64,000 bases of DNA from Anastatus disparis (GCA_017163975.1 JAFFSR010000246.1:1-64000); one strand, 5' to 3'; positions 13,092-24,447 are shown, counted from the first letter of the stretch. The notes: generated by a model from the letters alone, not told the origin. Numbers and translations are program-made.

Positions 13092-14310
13092 TTGAATTTT
13101 CAAAAGAGAGGATTACCGCATGCCTATATGCTAATATTTTTAAGTAAAGATGATAAAATTTACAATAGTGATGACGTTGATAAATTTATAGTAGCTGAAA
13201 TTCCAAATAAACATGAGAATCCCAGATTATATGAAATAGTCAAATAATTTATGATCCTGTTAACCTTGTGAAGATCAGAATAAAAACTCACCTTGTATGG
13301 ATAAAGAATCAGGAAAGTGTACGAAAAATTTTCCGAAACGAGTTGATGAAATTACAATAATGACAAATGGTTATTCTATTTATCGACGAAGAAATAATGG
13401 AAATGAGATATTATACACAAAAAAACAAGTAGGCAGACAATAGATTTGCGGTTTCTTATAACCGGTATTTATTACTGAAGTTTAACTGTCATATTAATAT
13501 TAAATTATGTTCAAACAATAGGAGTTATAAAATACTTATTTAAATACTGCTTCAAAGGACATGATTGAGCATTTATAGAAATGAAAGCAAGTGAAATAAA
13601 TACTGAAAGTAATACTAATGAAAAAACGGATGAAACGAATGATTTGGATAAGTTTTATGATGGAATTAAACAATATATAAACACAAAATACGTTTGCCCG
13701 CCAGAAGCTATGCATCGCATATTGGAATATAATTTTAGTGAATTTTCACATACAATTTATAGATTCGCCGTTCATAATGAAAATGAACAATATGTGTATT
13801 TTGAAAAAAATCCTAATACGAAATTGATGAGAAAAATGTAAATACAACACGAACAGCATGGTTTAAACTTAATAAAAGTGACCCAGAGGCACATAATTAC
13901 TTTTATTCTGATATACCGCAACATTATGTTTTTAATCGAATACATAAAACATGGACGAAAAGAAAAAGACTATGAAACCTATTCTAACCAGAATTTACTT
14001 AGTTAATCCAAAACAAAGAGCAAGATTCTTTTAAGATTACTTCTGCTTCCGTGAAAGCTGCAACATCTTTTAAAAACTTAAGAACTTTTAATGAAATTAT
14101 ATACCCAACATTCTTTGAAGCAGAAACAGCAAGAAATTTAATTGAAATCGATGATGAATGGGATAAATGTTTAGAAGAATCATGTAAATCTCGATCTCCA
14201 AAAGTTCTTTGTCAATTATTTGATTGGGTTTGTACATTTCATAATCCAATTAATGCTCAAGACTTATATGGAAAATATGAAATCTATTTTATCCTCCAAA
14301 AATGAATAAA
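13092..14310 (+). pseudogene. Helitron Rep/helicase protein, N-terminal and middle remnants
   Basis: From 13,092 the frame reads LNFQKRGLPHAYMLIFL, the block at the end of the Helitron Rep (HUH) domain, followed by VAEIPNKHENPRLYEIVK. A shifted frame then gives SPCMDKESGKCTKNFPK and GYSIYRRR, and the segment at 13,581-13,841 has KQYINTKYVCPPEAMHRILE. The segment at 14,051-14,305 has FKNLRTFNEIIYPTFFEAE and DDEWDKCLEESC. Each block is typical of insect Helitron proteins between Rep and helicase. The catalytic HUH part upstream is not recognisable, and stops and frameshifts show it is dead. Confidence 0.85.
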
Positions 14311-14340
14311 TAAAAAGGTGAAGAATATGCATTAAGCATA

Positions 14341-14562
14341 ATGAATGATATTTTAACTAATAATGGATTCTTAGTAAGTGTCTTTAATTCACCTACTTCA
14401 GAATACTATATTGAAAATAACGAAATTGAATATAGTACAGTAAATAATGTTAATAATATTGGGGTAATCATTGATACTCAAACAAATGCTCAAACGGCCA
14501 TTTTTAATACAGTAATAAATTCATCAGATACAATCTGCACTAAAAAGTATATATATATATAA
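14341..14562 (+). pseudogene. Helitron protein remnant just before the helicase domain
   Basis: The frame MNDILTNNGFLVSVFNSP continues to TQTNAQTAIFNTVINS. It corresponds to the linker and the Q-motif region before the Pif1-like helicase of Helitrons. It ends in a TA microsatellite, after which about 320 bp of unrelated AT-rich DNA (to about 14,881) separates it from the Walker A segment. Confidence 0.7.
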
Positions 14563-14837
14563 CTATGTTCTGGTTTGGTTTCTGGGACTCAATGTTATTC
14601 ACAACAGTTTAAATATATTTTTTTTTCCCGTTTTTTTTTTTTTTTTTTACTAAAGAAATAATATTTCTTTAGGTTATTTTATAATTTATCGGTTGTTGTG
14701 GACTTTCTTTCAAAGTACCGGAAAGTAAACTCAAATATATAGGTTTTCCGGGACTTACCAGAAAGTGTATAAATATATTTTACTTACCAGAAACTCAACC
14801 AATGTTTCTCAAGTGGGTACGGAAAATCCACAAATAC

Positions 14838-14842
14838 ATATA

Positions 14843-14883
<41 letters not shown>
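14838..14883. repeat. TA microsatellite
   Basis: A (TA)n run directly precedes the Walker A segment of the helicase. A shorter TA run sits at about 14,548-14,562, so the intervening DNA is bracketed by TA repeats. Confidence 0.9.
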
Positions 14884-14885
<2 letters not shown>

Positions 14886-15290
14886 ACAGTCCAGGTAGCA
14901 GTGGTAAAAGCTACTTATTAAATACAATTATAACTTATCTAAAAATTCATGGCATCAACTATTTAGTTGTATCATGGACAGGTATAGCGGCTAATTTATT
15001 ACAAGACGGTGTGACAGTACATACAGCATTTAAATTACTGTTGAACATATCTGAAGACACAATATGGTAATATTAGTGCAAACAGCAAAATATGTAAAAA
15101 AAATGAAAAATGTATCAATTGTTATCTGGGATGAAATCACAATGACATCAAAATACGCTTTTGAAGTCGTCGATCACATGTTTAAAGATCTATGTGATAA
15201 TAATTATTCGTTTGGAGGGAAAACATTTATCATATCAGGTGATTTTAGACAAATATTATATATGGTAAAACATCGAAAATAGAACACAGA
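14882..15290 (+). pseudogene. Helitron helicase fragment (Pif1-like, Walker A and B)
   Basis: The first frame (14,882-15,067) has DSPGSSGKSYLLNT, a Walker A motif, and SWTGIAANLLQDGVTVHTAF. A frame overlap at 15,064 leads to IVIWDEITMTSK (Walker B), FGGKTFIISGDFRQ and then a stop at about 15,282. This order is that of SF1 Pif1-type helicase domains fused to Rep in Helitrons. The frameshift at about 15,064 breaks it. Confidence 0.85.
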
Positions 15291-15452
15291 TAGTAGAAAA
15301 TTGTGTCAAAAAAGCTATTTATGGGAACATTTTTAATATATGTCTTTGAAAGAAAATAAACTTTTATCGGTATCAGATGATAAATTTAAAAATTGGTTAC
15401 TAAATATAGGGGATGGTAATTTGCATCCGAAATATGAAAACGAAAATAGTTA

Positions 15453-15730
15453 CACGAAAAAAGAGTGGTATGACTGTAGCAGCGTGGTGTGATCACAGCA
15501 GACAGCAGTGCCTGATTCACACTGAACGGTGGGAGATACTGTTGTTCAGCTGTGCTCATATTTTACTGCCGTGTTTTCAATCACGGTCGTAGAAGGTGAT
15601 TGAAAACACGGCAGTAGGAAGTGTAAGTACAGCTGAACAGCAGTATGCCGCGCCGTCTCGTGGTGAATCAAATCACTGCTGTCTGTTGTGATCGCACTAC
15701 GGCTGTACAGTCGTACCACTTCTTTCCGTG
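15453..15730. mobile_element. TA-flanked palindromic MITE inside the Helitron helicase
   Basis: The ends are CACGAAAAAAGAGTGGTATG at 15,453 and an imperfect complement ending CCACTTCTTTCCGTG at 15,730, each bordered by TA. CAGCAGACAGCAGTG pairs with CACTGCTGTCTGTTGTG, and TGAAAACACGGCAGTA mirrors TACTGCCGTGTTTTCA at the centre. Helicase coding similarity continues on both sides. The terminal CACGRAAA resembles that of the larger element at 24,785. Confidence 0.85.
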
Positions 15731-15799
15731 TATACATATTCCAAAAGAAATATCGTCAAATGGCAATCTAATTGATGAAATTTAGGGGCATAATATAAA

Positions 15800-16418
15800 T
15801 ATTGAAAATTGTGACTATTATGAAAATATTATATTAGCACCGAAAACGTGGATGTAACAGAAATGAATGAAAAAATTTTATAAAGAATAAATGAACCAGT
15901 AATAGAGTACTCGAGCATTGACTCTGCAAAAGATGCAAATGACGAATGTTTAGACGCAATTTTGCAAATAGAATTTTCGAATTTTTTTAACGCCCAACGG
16001 TTTACTTTCACATAGATTACAATTAAAAAAAGAGCTATAGTTATGCTTATAAGAAATGTTAATTTGAATGAAGGACTTTGTAACAGAACCCGATTAGTAA
16101 TAACGACATTAAAACAATTTACTATTATTGCACAAATATAAACAGGAGTAAAAAAGGGGCATTATATTCTTACCTCGTATGACCTTATCAGCAAATGATA
16201 AACACCCATTCCAGATGACCAGAAAACAATTTCCTGTAAAACTTGTTCATGTAATGACTATTAATAAGTCGCAAGGACAATCATTTCAAAAAGTAGAAGT
16301 GTATTTACCAATACCAATTTTCAGTCATGAGCAGTTATACGTGGCACTTTCAAGGACGATTAATAAAAAAGAATTGAAAATATTATTGACAGAAAAATCA
16401 AGGAAAGTTAAAGATTAA
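15800..16418 (+). pseudogene. Helitron helicase C-terminal fragment
   Basis: After the MITE the protein resumes: ILAPKNVDVTEMNEKIL, then KKRAIVMLIRNVNLNEGLCN (about 16,026-16,085) with GLCNRTRLVIT. The last frame (16,179-16,418) has FPVKLVHVMTINKSQGQSFQ and VEVYLPIPIFSHEQLYVALS. These are the C-terminal helicase motifs V and VI of Helitrons. In-frame stops near 15,880 and 16,012, and a frameshift near 16,160, confirm that it is inactive. Confidence 0.85.
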
Positions 16419-16419
16419 A

Positions 16420-16640
16420 TAGTCTTTACTAAAAACGTCGTTTACAAAGAAATATTATAAAAACCACAATAGAATAATTAAATATAACGAATAAGAAAAT
16501 AAAATCATACATATTTAAAACTCTAAAATAACATAAAAAAATTAAAAATTATGAAGTAGAGTTTAGCGCTGTGTGGTTAAAAATTACGGCTGTTATTGTT
16601 AGTTCCGTACCATTGAGAAAACGCGATTGCTTTTTTTAAA
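16420..16640. other. AT-rich tail after the Helitron remnant
   Basis: I see no coding sequence or clear element end here. It lies between the helicase stop and the GA-rich minisatellite and could include the eroded 3' end of the Helitron. Confidence 0.4.
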
Positions 16641-16658
16641 TGCTGTATATTTAAAAAA

Positions 16659-16945
16659 AACGGAGACAAAGAGACAAAGATGGAAGGACGGAAACGAAGA
16701 GACGGACACAGAGAGACTGGAGACAGAAAAACGAAGAAAGACGGAGACGGAGACGGAGACGGAGGAACGGAGACAGAGAGACAAAGAAAGAAAAGACAGA
16801 CACAGAGAGACAGAGACGGAGACGGAGAGACGGATATTGTGTATGTGTGTGTGTGTATATGAGTGTGTATATGTGTTTGAATAAGTGTATATGTGTATGT
16901 GTATGTATGTATGTATGTGTGTGTATGTGTATGTATGTATGTGAC
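16659..16945. repeat. GA-rich minisatellite followed by a TG-rich repeat
   Basis: Purine-rich GAGACGGA/GAGACA variants fill 16,659-16,836, followed by a TGTG/TATG tract to about 16,942. Open frames on both strands here are artefacts of the repeat period. The tract lies inside the inserted Helitron block. Confidence 0.9.
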
Positions 16946-17152
16946 AATAATACAAAAGATATTCACGTAAGAAAAGAAAAAGTCTTAATTCTTCACTTTA
17001 ATATAATAGTAGTAATGTTTATTATCAAAAATTTGTTTATTTATAATTTATGGGCTCAATTTCTAGAATGCCGTTTTCGAATTGAATTATAATTTATTTA
17101 TACATTTTAAGCAAATATTATTGTAAATATATTCAGAAAAATCTAAAGTTAT

Positions 17153-18171
17153 TATAACCTCTCACAACCCTAATCCTGAAAAAGATAGCACAAAGTGCTC
17201 ATGTAAAAGGAAAAGGATAAAAAGGAAAGGTTCTTTTTAAGCTAGACCCGTTTTTAGTGTAGACGTCATGCTACAACTAGTCCGGGGTCTCTATGCTTAT
17301 ATGTTTGTACTAATAAATGCCTCTTATAAGCCACGAGACTCTAATCTTGATTTGTTAAGATTTAACTACTTATTAATGGCCAATAACACTACATATAAAT
17401 AAATTTCAATAAGTAACACGTGATTTGAATTTAAGTACTTCAACGTACACATACCAAGAGACACTTAATTGAATATAATATTTAATCAAACTCTCACTAA
17501 TCGTAAGATAAATTAATGTTAATTTAGATTTATGCACTTTAATAAATCCACAAAAGAAATATACGTGAATTTATAATTTAATCAATTCTTCTAAATCAAG
17601 CTTTGATTTTTACTTTTAAATAGTATCTCGTTATTGCTGCTACTGGTACAGGGGTTGGTGTTTATCCAGCTCCTCGCGGACCTGCAGAATAACCGAAAAT
17701 AAGAATAATAGCCACAAGTATTTATTTTAAGATAAACTTTATTAGAAGAGAGCTGGCCAAAGAGTGCCGTACAAAGATTCGGCTTCGATCTGCTTGCTGT
17801 CGATCAAGCCGCCGCGGCCGCAATCCTCTCCTACTACCAAGTAGAAGGGATACATTTACATATCTTACCTTATATTATTACAGGTGCGCTTAGATGTGTG
17901 CAGCGTACGTCACTTTATAGGCGTGGATCGGCGCACATCTAAGCGCGTACATATATTCTTATTAATATCCATCTCGCGCGCTGATATACTTTCTAATTGC
18001 TACGTCGCGCCGACGCACAAGCTAGAGATAGACTTTTAACGTGATGATTCGAATTCAAGAGAGAATAAGATTATTGCTAATTATCTTTTATTTTATTCTT
18101 TTTCTTACTAATTCTTTCTCAAATTCTCTATCAATTCTTTATATTATAAATATAATATAAGTGAGGTCACA
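17153..18171 (-). repeat. 3' LTR of the gag-only LTR element
   Basis: About 1019 bp. On the minus strand it begins TGTGACCTCAC and ends GAGAGGTTATA, that is TG...TA rather than TG...CA. It is the fuller of the two LTRs: the internal stretch at about 17,603-18,133 is missing from the other copy. Confidence 0.85.
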
Positions 18172-18172
18172 A

Positions 18173-18186
18173 TTTGCCCCCGAAAA
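18173..18186 (-). promoter_or_regulatory. Polypurine tract for plus-strand priming
   Basis: On the minus strand TTTCGGGGGCAAAT lies directly upstream of the LTR start TGTGACC. Position and purine content fit a PPT. Confidence 0.7.
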
Positions 18187-19400
18187 ACTTTTGACTACTT
18201 TCTTATATAATTATTAAATATCTTTATTTAATTTCAGTTTTCGGAAAAGGAAATGCTTTTAGTTGCATTCATGCGCGCGACTTTTAAATTTACATTATTT
18301 TTCTTTCCTTTTCTATTTAAACATTTTAATTCATTTTTATATTCCCTTTTCACTTTTGACTTATAAATGTATCTCATTGTACTGTATTTGCCCCAAAATA
18401 AAATAATTTGCACTGTATTGTAATACTTTAATTAATAACTACATTTCTCTTTTGGTCACAAATAATTACTGTGCAATTTATTTTATTTTTTACATCAGTG
18501 TACAATGAGTATCCTCATGACAATTAACTTTATAATATTTATATATTTTACGCTACCTTATAATTTCTCAAAACTACATTACTATTAAAAAAAGTTTTAT
18601 AATTTAACTAATGATCAGTTGATCTACTTTGATTCAGGTTCTTCTTTCACCTATACGTATTTATCCCATATATTAAGGGGCCCTTCTTCATTCTTGAGTA
18701 TGCAGCTTCTATGCTTTCTCAATTTTTTATAATTAATGCATATAAGCATTTCTTTCTTTCTTTTGAACTGGAGTTCTTTATTGATGATTTATCTTTCTTT
18801 TTGGTCCTTTGTGGCCATAGTCTTTTGTTAATGTTTCATTTAAGTTTTCATATATTTGTTCTTGAGGTTTTATAATTTCCTTTTTTATTTTAATTTTATT
18901 TGTATTCAACTTAGGTTTTCTGAAATTGTTTATTATTTTATATTTTAATACCTTTTTAAATAAGTTTTTATCCATATACTTTAAATTGTTTTTTATCCTT
19001 TCATTTGAAGAATAAGAAGATTTATTTTCAATATTTTTTATCTAATTTTTATGTGATATGAAAGGATCGGATGCATTATTAAATACTTTATTTTCTTTAG
19101 AAATCAAATCTATTTGTTTGATTCCTAGTTTTTGTGATATATTATCACTTTTATTAATTTTCCCAATCATCATACTCAACATCTTTTGGATATTATATCT
19201 TGAAATATAGTATCTTTTTATTTTTTTATATTTTTTGCTAATAGTTTTAATTTATTTATTTTTCATGGATAATATTTGATATTTTTTAGATTTTCCTAGG
19301 TTGGTACATTTTTTTGAATTTATAGTTTTATATATTTTTGGGGTGCTAGAGTTCGTTGCGTCTCTAACCCCATCTTTTTTAATACGAGAGGCAACTCCAT
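18187..19400 (-). other. Residual internal region lacking pol
   Basis: Between the end of gag and the PPT I see A-rich sequence with a short frame at 18,975-18,778 (minus, 65 codons, lysine-rich) but no DSG protease motif, no F/YxDD and no integrase DDE block. Either pol was deleted before transposition, or the sequence has been replaced by unrelated DNA. Confidence 0.6.
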
Positions 19401-20850
19401 CTAGTTTTCCTGATTTCCATCATTTTTATTTTCTTTAAACTCTATGTTTAATATATCCATTTCTTTCTGAGCTTTTCTTATGGTTTTGTTATCTATGGGT
19501 GGTTTTAACTTTTCTTGTTGAGATTTCCTTGTGTAATTACTATTTGTATGTTTGTTGTCCTCATTGCTTGTATTTGAGCTAGTTGTTTTTGCTCGAGATT
19601 TTGTGTGCTTTGGCTTGGTTTATTCCAATATGTATCATTTGTTGTCCTATTTGCATAATTTTGTCTTTGATTATGATTTATATTTTCACTTTGTTTATAA
19701 CTGTTGTAGTTACTTGTGTTATTTCTGTTTCCTTCATTGTTATTAATTCTTTGTTGTGTTTGATGCTGTTGGTAATATGATGTCTTGTTTTGCTCTTTCT
19801 TCTCGTGAATTTTGTCGTCGCTATAGAAATCTGCGAGTATTTTTAGGAGTGAGATTTTATCTTTGTTTTGTGAAAACTGTATAGCCTGTCTTACACTTCT
19901 GTTGAAATGTCTGGCTATTTTTCTGCTAATTCCTCATCTGTGTCATTTAAATTCAATTCTTTTGCATAGCCGAATAACTGTGTAGCGTATGAGACTCTTG
20001 ACAATTTTCCTTGTTCATAAAACTGGCCAAATTCGATTTTACGTCTTGAAGTCCTTTGTATATCGTGACTCCAAAATCTCTTTTAAATAATTTTAAATTC
20101 ATTGTATGTAGTGACGTTATCTTGATGGATATACCACCATTCGTTTGCTTCCTTCTGTAATACTGTTTCTAATATTTGAAGTTTTTGTTCTTCACTTATG
20201 TTTTTTAGGGCAATATATTTGTCCAATTCGTTTAGAAATTTTATTGGCCTCTCGGTTTCATTACCTTCAAATTTTGGAACCGGAATTTTTTATTTTGTTT
20301 GTACTTTCTTTACTATTTGTAGCTGCTTGTTCTGTTGTTTTGTTTACTATATTTTCTTGAAGTTGATTTATTTTTTTCATCCTGTTCAAATGCTAATTCA
20401 TCTATTTTTCTGTTCAAGCTGCTATGTACCATTTTTATGGCTTCATCTTCATTTATTGCTATTTTTAATCCTTGTAATTCTTCGATTAATTTGTCGTTTC
20501 GTTCTGACAATAAGGCGTTTTGTCTTTTGTACTCGTTGAGTAAGTTTCTCATTCCAATGTTATCTTCTGATAATCTTTTTTATTTTGTCAGATAATGCGT
20601 TTACTTGTTCTCTTACATTTTCTGTTTCTGCGTGTGCTGTTCTTTCTAAATTTAAATGTATTGATTTTTCTGAATCTGTAGATGTGTTCATTTTTGTGTC
20701 CAATTCTTCTTGTTTTGCAAATAATTCCTGTAACTCATCTGTTACTACTCTCATCCATTCATTTTGTTTTGATTGATTATTAACATTAAAGGATTGATCA
20801 GCATTTTCCAATTCTTTCATTAATATCGTTGAGCGTCTTTTGTTCGCCAT
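19401..20850 (-). pseudogene. gag-like gene, frameshifted
   Basis: The start MANKRRSTILMKELENADQS at 20,850 aligns with the Gag of the 29.5-kb element, and KQNEWMRVVTDELQELFAKQ matches its KQNEWMKAV block. A frameshift near 20,556 passes to a segment ending near 20,313 with ALLSERNDKLIEELQGLK and EDEAIKMVHSSLNRKIDELA. Further minus-strand frames continue to a stop at 19,401, which aligns with the stop of the other Gag. The N-terminal third is predicted coiled coil. Several frameshifts make it non-functional as read. Confidence 0.8.
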
Positions 20851-21916
20851 TTTGATATATATTTTTTTCTTCTTTTATTTTTCTTCTTTACTTTTATTAT
20901 TTAACTTCTTCTTGAATCTTGTTTCTGAATTTGTTTTACGTTCGCAATAAAAATTAATTTTTAATCAAAACAAAAGAGAAAAATAAATTTGTCTGTGCGC
21001 TTATTGTGCGACGCTACTGTACAATTTATTTCATATATTAGTTTTGTGCATAAGTGTGATACCGAACCTGCAAAGTGTCTATTTGATTTGAATTTAATTT
21101 ATTTGATTTAATATATTTTTATCATTTAATTTTAAATTTATTTACTTAAATTCTAATGTTCATAAATGAATATTAGTGAAGCACAAATTGAGCACCACTG
21201 TGCTGGTTGAGTGTCACTGTTTACAATATTCTAATTTTGAAATATTATTTAATTTCCTATGTTAAATTTTATTTGAGTTTATCGATGCTTAATTTCATCA
21301 ATACACGCTTTCTATCGCTTTGTTTACATTTGTGGATTAGCGGTGTTGACTATATTACCTTTTGTGATCTTTGAAATAATCCGAAAATTTGCGACTTTTA
21401 TGTCGTTTAAAATTTTAACGTTATCGCGAATAATATTTGAATTTAAAATTATTTGAAATTTTCTTCCTTTTCGAGTATTTCCAATTTCTTTTTAACTTTA
21501 TTTTCGCAATTTTCTTTTTCTTTTAATTTATTCAATTTTTTGTATTTTATTACTTTAATTACTTATTTTTTCTTTTTATTTTTTCTATTTCGCAATTTTC
21601 TTTTTCTTTTAATTTATTCAATTTTTCGTATTTTATTACTTTAATTACTTATTTTTTCTTTTATTTTTTCCATTTCAACTTCTATTTCATGCAAGTTTTC
21701 TACCATTTGTGGCATGTTGTAATTAAATTTGAATCTCACTTCGTTTAATTTATTCGTATTTTCATTAACTTTATTTGCTATTTCTGTTACTTTTTTTTTC
21801 TAAATATTGTAAATATGCTTCTACTTTCTCTATTTTTACTTGCATGAAATTTAAGTTTTCATTTTGTTTTTCTATCTTTTGATACCGCGTTTACAATTTT
21901 GTAGGCTTCTACGTTA

Positions 21917-22378
21917 TTGAAGGTGGTTCAGTGGTAAGAGAGAGAAAGCTAGCTGTGAGAGAAAGAGATAGCGCTCACATGATCCAGTTGCGCAGCAACG
22001 TAAATGTGAACGAAATATGCATCGTTTATCTAATAATTACATTTTCAAAACACTTTATCTCTTTAATAAAACGATGAATTTACGTGAATCTTATTGGAAA
22101 ATGTTTATTATTAGTTCCTTTATATATGTTTAAATTTTCAATTACAATTTGAATTTAGTTTATGAGATATTGCAATTAACAGCTACGAAATGTAAAAATT
22201 CCAATATATATAGATATACTTCCAATGTAATTTGTAAAACTTTGAACATCGATTAATCAAAAACGAAACGATGAAATGTTCTGAAATTTTAATATGATAT
22301 TCACATTGCCTTCATTGAACTATACCTACAATTTCAAGAATATCTTAAAAACACGTTAGTCGCACGAACCCACCTTAA
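21917..22378. mobile_element. TTAA-type MITE in the leader of the gag-only element
   Basis: The ends are AAGGTGGTTCAGTGG (after TTGA at 21,917) and GAACCCACCTT followed by TTAA at 22,375. The termini match the AAGGTGGCTCAAGCG ends of the MITE in the neighbouring LTR, so both belong to one family. The left TTAA is mutated by one base. Confidence 0.65.
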
Positions 22379-22721
22379 TACGAAAAACTCTGTTTTCTTA
22401 TGATCTTTATTTCTTTTTTTGTAAAAAAACTCTACTTTTTTGCATAGATCGTTACATTTTTCATTATAATTATTTTGTTTCTCTATTGATTTTTTTTATA
22501 GAATCACATACTTTTATTTTGACCATTACGTTATTGGTTTTTGAATTTTGTATGTATCTAATTACTATTTTTTAATTTTGAAAAGAGAAACGCGAAAAGA
22601 AATTTCTTTACAATTTTGTATATATTTAATTACAATTTTTTGATTTTGAAAAGAGGAACAAAAAAGAAATTTCTTTACAAATTTTTCGACTATTTACTCT
22701 CAGTCGTGGGTTTAAACTATA

Positions 22722-22734
22722 CCCGTGGGCGCCA
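22722..22734 (-). promoter_or_regulatory. Primer-binding site
   Basis: On the minus strand TGGCGCCCACGGG lies two bases downstream of the 5' LTR end. It is complementary to a tRNA 3' end finishing in CCA. The same 13 bases form the PBS of the 29.5-kb element. Confidence 0.8.
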
Positions 22735-22736
22735 GT

Positions 22737-23859
22737 TATAACCTCTTACCCTATCACCTAGAAAAGGATTGCACTTCGTGCACATAAGAAGGAATAAGGA
22801 GAAAAAAGGAAAGGTTCTTTTTTAAGGTAGACCCGTTTTTAGTGTAGACGCCATGCTACAACTAGTCCGGGGTCTCTATGCTTATATGTTTGTACTAATA
22901 AATGCCTCTTAAGGTGGCTCAAGCGCTTGGTGCCGTATCAAGGGGCCCTGTCTGCGACATCAAAATGTTTTTATTGATAGAGCTATTATAACTAATTAAA
23001 TAGTATTATTGATTATTTCTTATGATAAGAAAACAATTTTAAGTAATCAAAAGTAATAAAAAAGAAAAAAAATTTTTTGTTTTGTTTCTCATTACAAGTT
23101 TTACTATGGTACGTCCCTGCTGTTTTGTTGGTTTTGAGCACTCTGAACGCACGTTAGTTTTACGTATGGCGTCTGTATCTGACGCGCATGCGCAGAAGCT
23201 GCCATTATGTGTAGCAAATTCTATTTCGCATTCTTTTAGATTTATTTTCTCTTGTATTTCTTCGTCAAGTCCTTTTTTTTCTTCTTGAAAAATGATTTCC
23301 GTGAAACAAACTATAAGTGTATAATTTTTATTTTAACTTGTACTTTTTTATATTAGCGTAAAACCTAATTTATGATTCAGTCCCATAAGAGCACATGTAT
23401 TAATTACAATTATTAAAACGTCTTTTTCTTTAAAAATAGTTCGTCAACCTCTATTTTTCAAAATAAATATCGAAATATTACGATATAAAGAATATTTTAA
23501 TACAAATTTTGGATAGTTTCACTTTTTTTAGAAAAAATCGCTTGAGCCACCTTAAAAGCCACGAGACTCTAATCTTGATTTGTTAAGATTTAACTACTTA
23601 TTAATGACCAATAACACTACATATAAATAAATTTCAATAAGTAACACGTGATTTGAATTTAAGTACTTCAACGTACATATACCAAGAGACACTTAATTGA
23701 ATATAATATTTAATCAAACTCTCACTAATCGTAAGATAAATTAATGTTAATTTAGATTTATGCACTTTAATAAATCCACAAAAGAAATATACGTGAATTT
23801 ATAATTTAATCAATTCTACTAAATATTAATATTATAAATATAATATAAGTGAGGTCACA
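22737..23859 (-). repeat. 5' LTR of the gag-only element, deleted and interrupted
   Basis: It matches the other LTR at both ends, but it lacks an internal block of about 530 bp and carries a 643-bp MITE insertion. The shared block CTAGTCCGGGGTCTCTATGC and the end AAGTGAGGTCACA identify it. Large structural differences between the two LTRs suggest an old insertion. Confidence 0.85.
22909..23555. mobile_element. TTAA-flanked MITE inserted in the LTR
   Basis: It is flanked by TTAA (22,909-22,912 and 23,552-23,555) with perfect inverted ends AAGGTGGCTCAAGCG and CGCTTGAGCCACCTT. The other LTR shows the uninterrupted sequence GCCTCTTATAAGCCACGAG. TTAA specificity suggests mobilisation by a piggyBac-like transposase. 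Its short frames look fortuitous. Confidence 0.85.
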
Positions 23860-24086
23860 TTATATAACAATGTAATCGTAACGTTAAAATTAAGATTTTT
23901 TTTTTAAAACATTATAGTTATAAAGACTGATACGTTTTTAAATTGTTTAAAGACGTCATGTGAAGTAATTGTAGTTAGAAAATACTGTTTATTGATATTC
24001 TATGAAAACACTGCATGTACTTTTGGTATTTCAGTAACACCAAAAGTACATTTTCCATGTTTGGATTCAAAGCTTTCACGGTGAAT

Positions 24087-24232
24087 GTTAGACATTGTTA
24101 GAGGGTTTTCTCGGATTTTGATTTTGAAAGTTATGATTTAGGATGCCGACCGTTGTAATGTTCACTAAACGTCGATATCCTAAACCACAACTTACACGGT
24201 CGAAATTCAAAAATAACCCTCTAACAATGTCT
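24087..24232. mobile_element. Small palindromic insertion
   Basis: TAGACATTGTTAGAGGGTT near 24,090 is inverted against AACCCTCTAACAATGTCTA near 24,214, and GGATGCCGACCG pairs loosely with CGTCGATATCC around the axis near 24,160. It lies in the left arm of the giant palindrome and is absent from the right arm. Confidence 0.65.
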
Positions 24233-24446
24233 ACATTTTTGATTTAAAAGATTGTATTGAAGAAAATCGAGGCCTAGGTTTTCACAGCGAACAGGCTATG
24301 GAAACGGTCTTTTTGGATATTTTCTGCAATATAGGCTAATACAAAGTATTGTCAAATGATTTTAATTATGCAGATAAGTTATTAAGAGCAGTCTGCGAAT
24401 ATAATTGTACGTTACTTTAGTAAAAATTATGTATATGTTATCTGTG

Positions 24447-24447
<1 letters not shown>

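Larger units (their letters stand above)
12347..17012 (+). mobile_element. Inserted block carrying a decayed Helitron
   Basis: Compared with the intact opposite arm near 26,310, this 4.67-kb block is extra: the left arm breaks after TTTTTATATG at 12,346 and resumes at AATGTTTATTATC at about 17,013. It holds the Helitron coding remnants (about 13,092-16,418), two simple repeats and a small palindromic MITE. I cannot see a clean 5' TC end, or a 3' hairpin with CTRR end, at the block edges. The Helitron proper may therefore be shorter than the block, or its termini may be eroded. Confidence 0.6.
17153..23859 (-). mobile_element. Ty3/gypsy-type LTR retrotransposon, gag-only, minus strand
   Basis: The left LTR (17,153-18,171) and right LTR (22,737-23,859) are flanked by TTAT (17,149-17,152 and 23,860-23,863). 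The opposite palindrome arm keeps the unoccupied site AAAGTTATATAACAATG near 26,164-26,180, which confirms both edges. Reading on the minus strand gives: 5' LTR, PBS, leader, gag, about 1.2 kb without a recognisable pol, PPT, 3' LTR. Protease, RT, RNase H and integrase motifs are missing, so the element is non-autonomous. It is related to the element at 29.5 kb by PBS and Gag. Confidence 0.85.
9236..24440. repeat. Left arm of the first giant palindrome (interrupted)
   Basis: This is the left half of an old foldback whose axis is the AT tract at about 24,440-24,501. Segments matching the right arm in inverted orientation are 9236-9330, 10,510-10,790, 11,485-12,346, 17,013-17,152 and 23,864-24,440. 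Everything between these segments is a younger insertion: TTAA palindromes at 9820-10,509 and 10,791-11,484, a Helitron-bearing block, an LTR element and a small palindrome near 24.16 kb. The arms are rich in degenerate TCTACAGGAAA-like motifs. Homology farther out than 9236 is unclear. Confidence 0.75.

Noticed and set aside
16577..16966. Several long overlapping frames on both strands
   Set aside because: They are products of the GA- and TG-rich minisatellite; all frames stay open because of the repeat composition.
20145..20595. Plus-strand hydrophobic frames resembling membrane proteins
   Set aside because: They are antisense shadows of the minus-strand gag-like gene; antisense of A-rich coding DNA gives F/L/I-rich frames.
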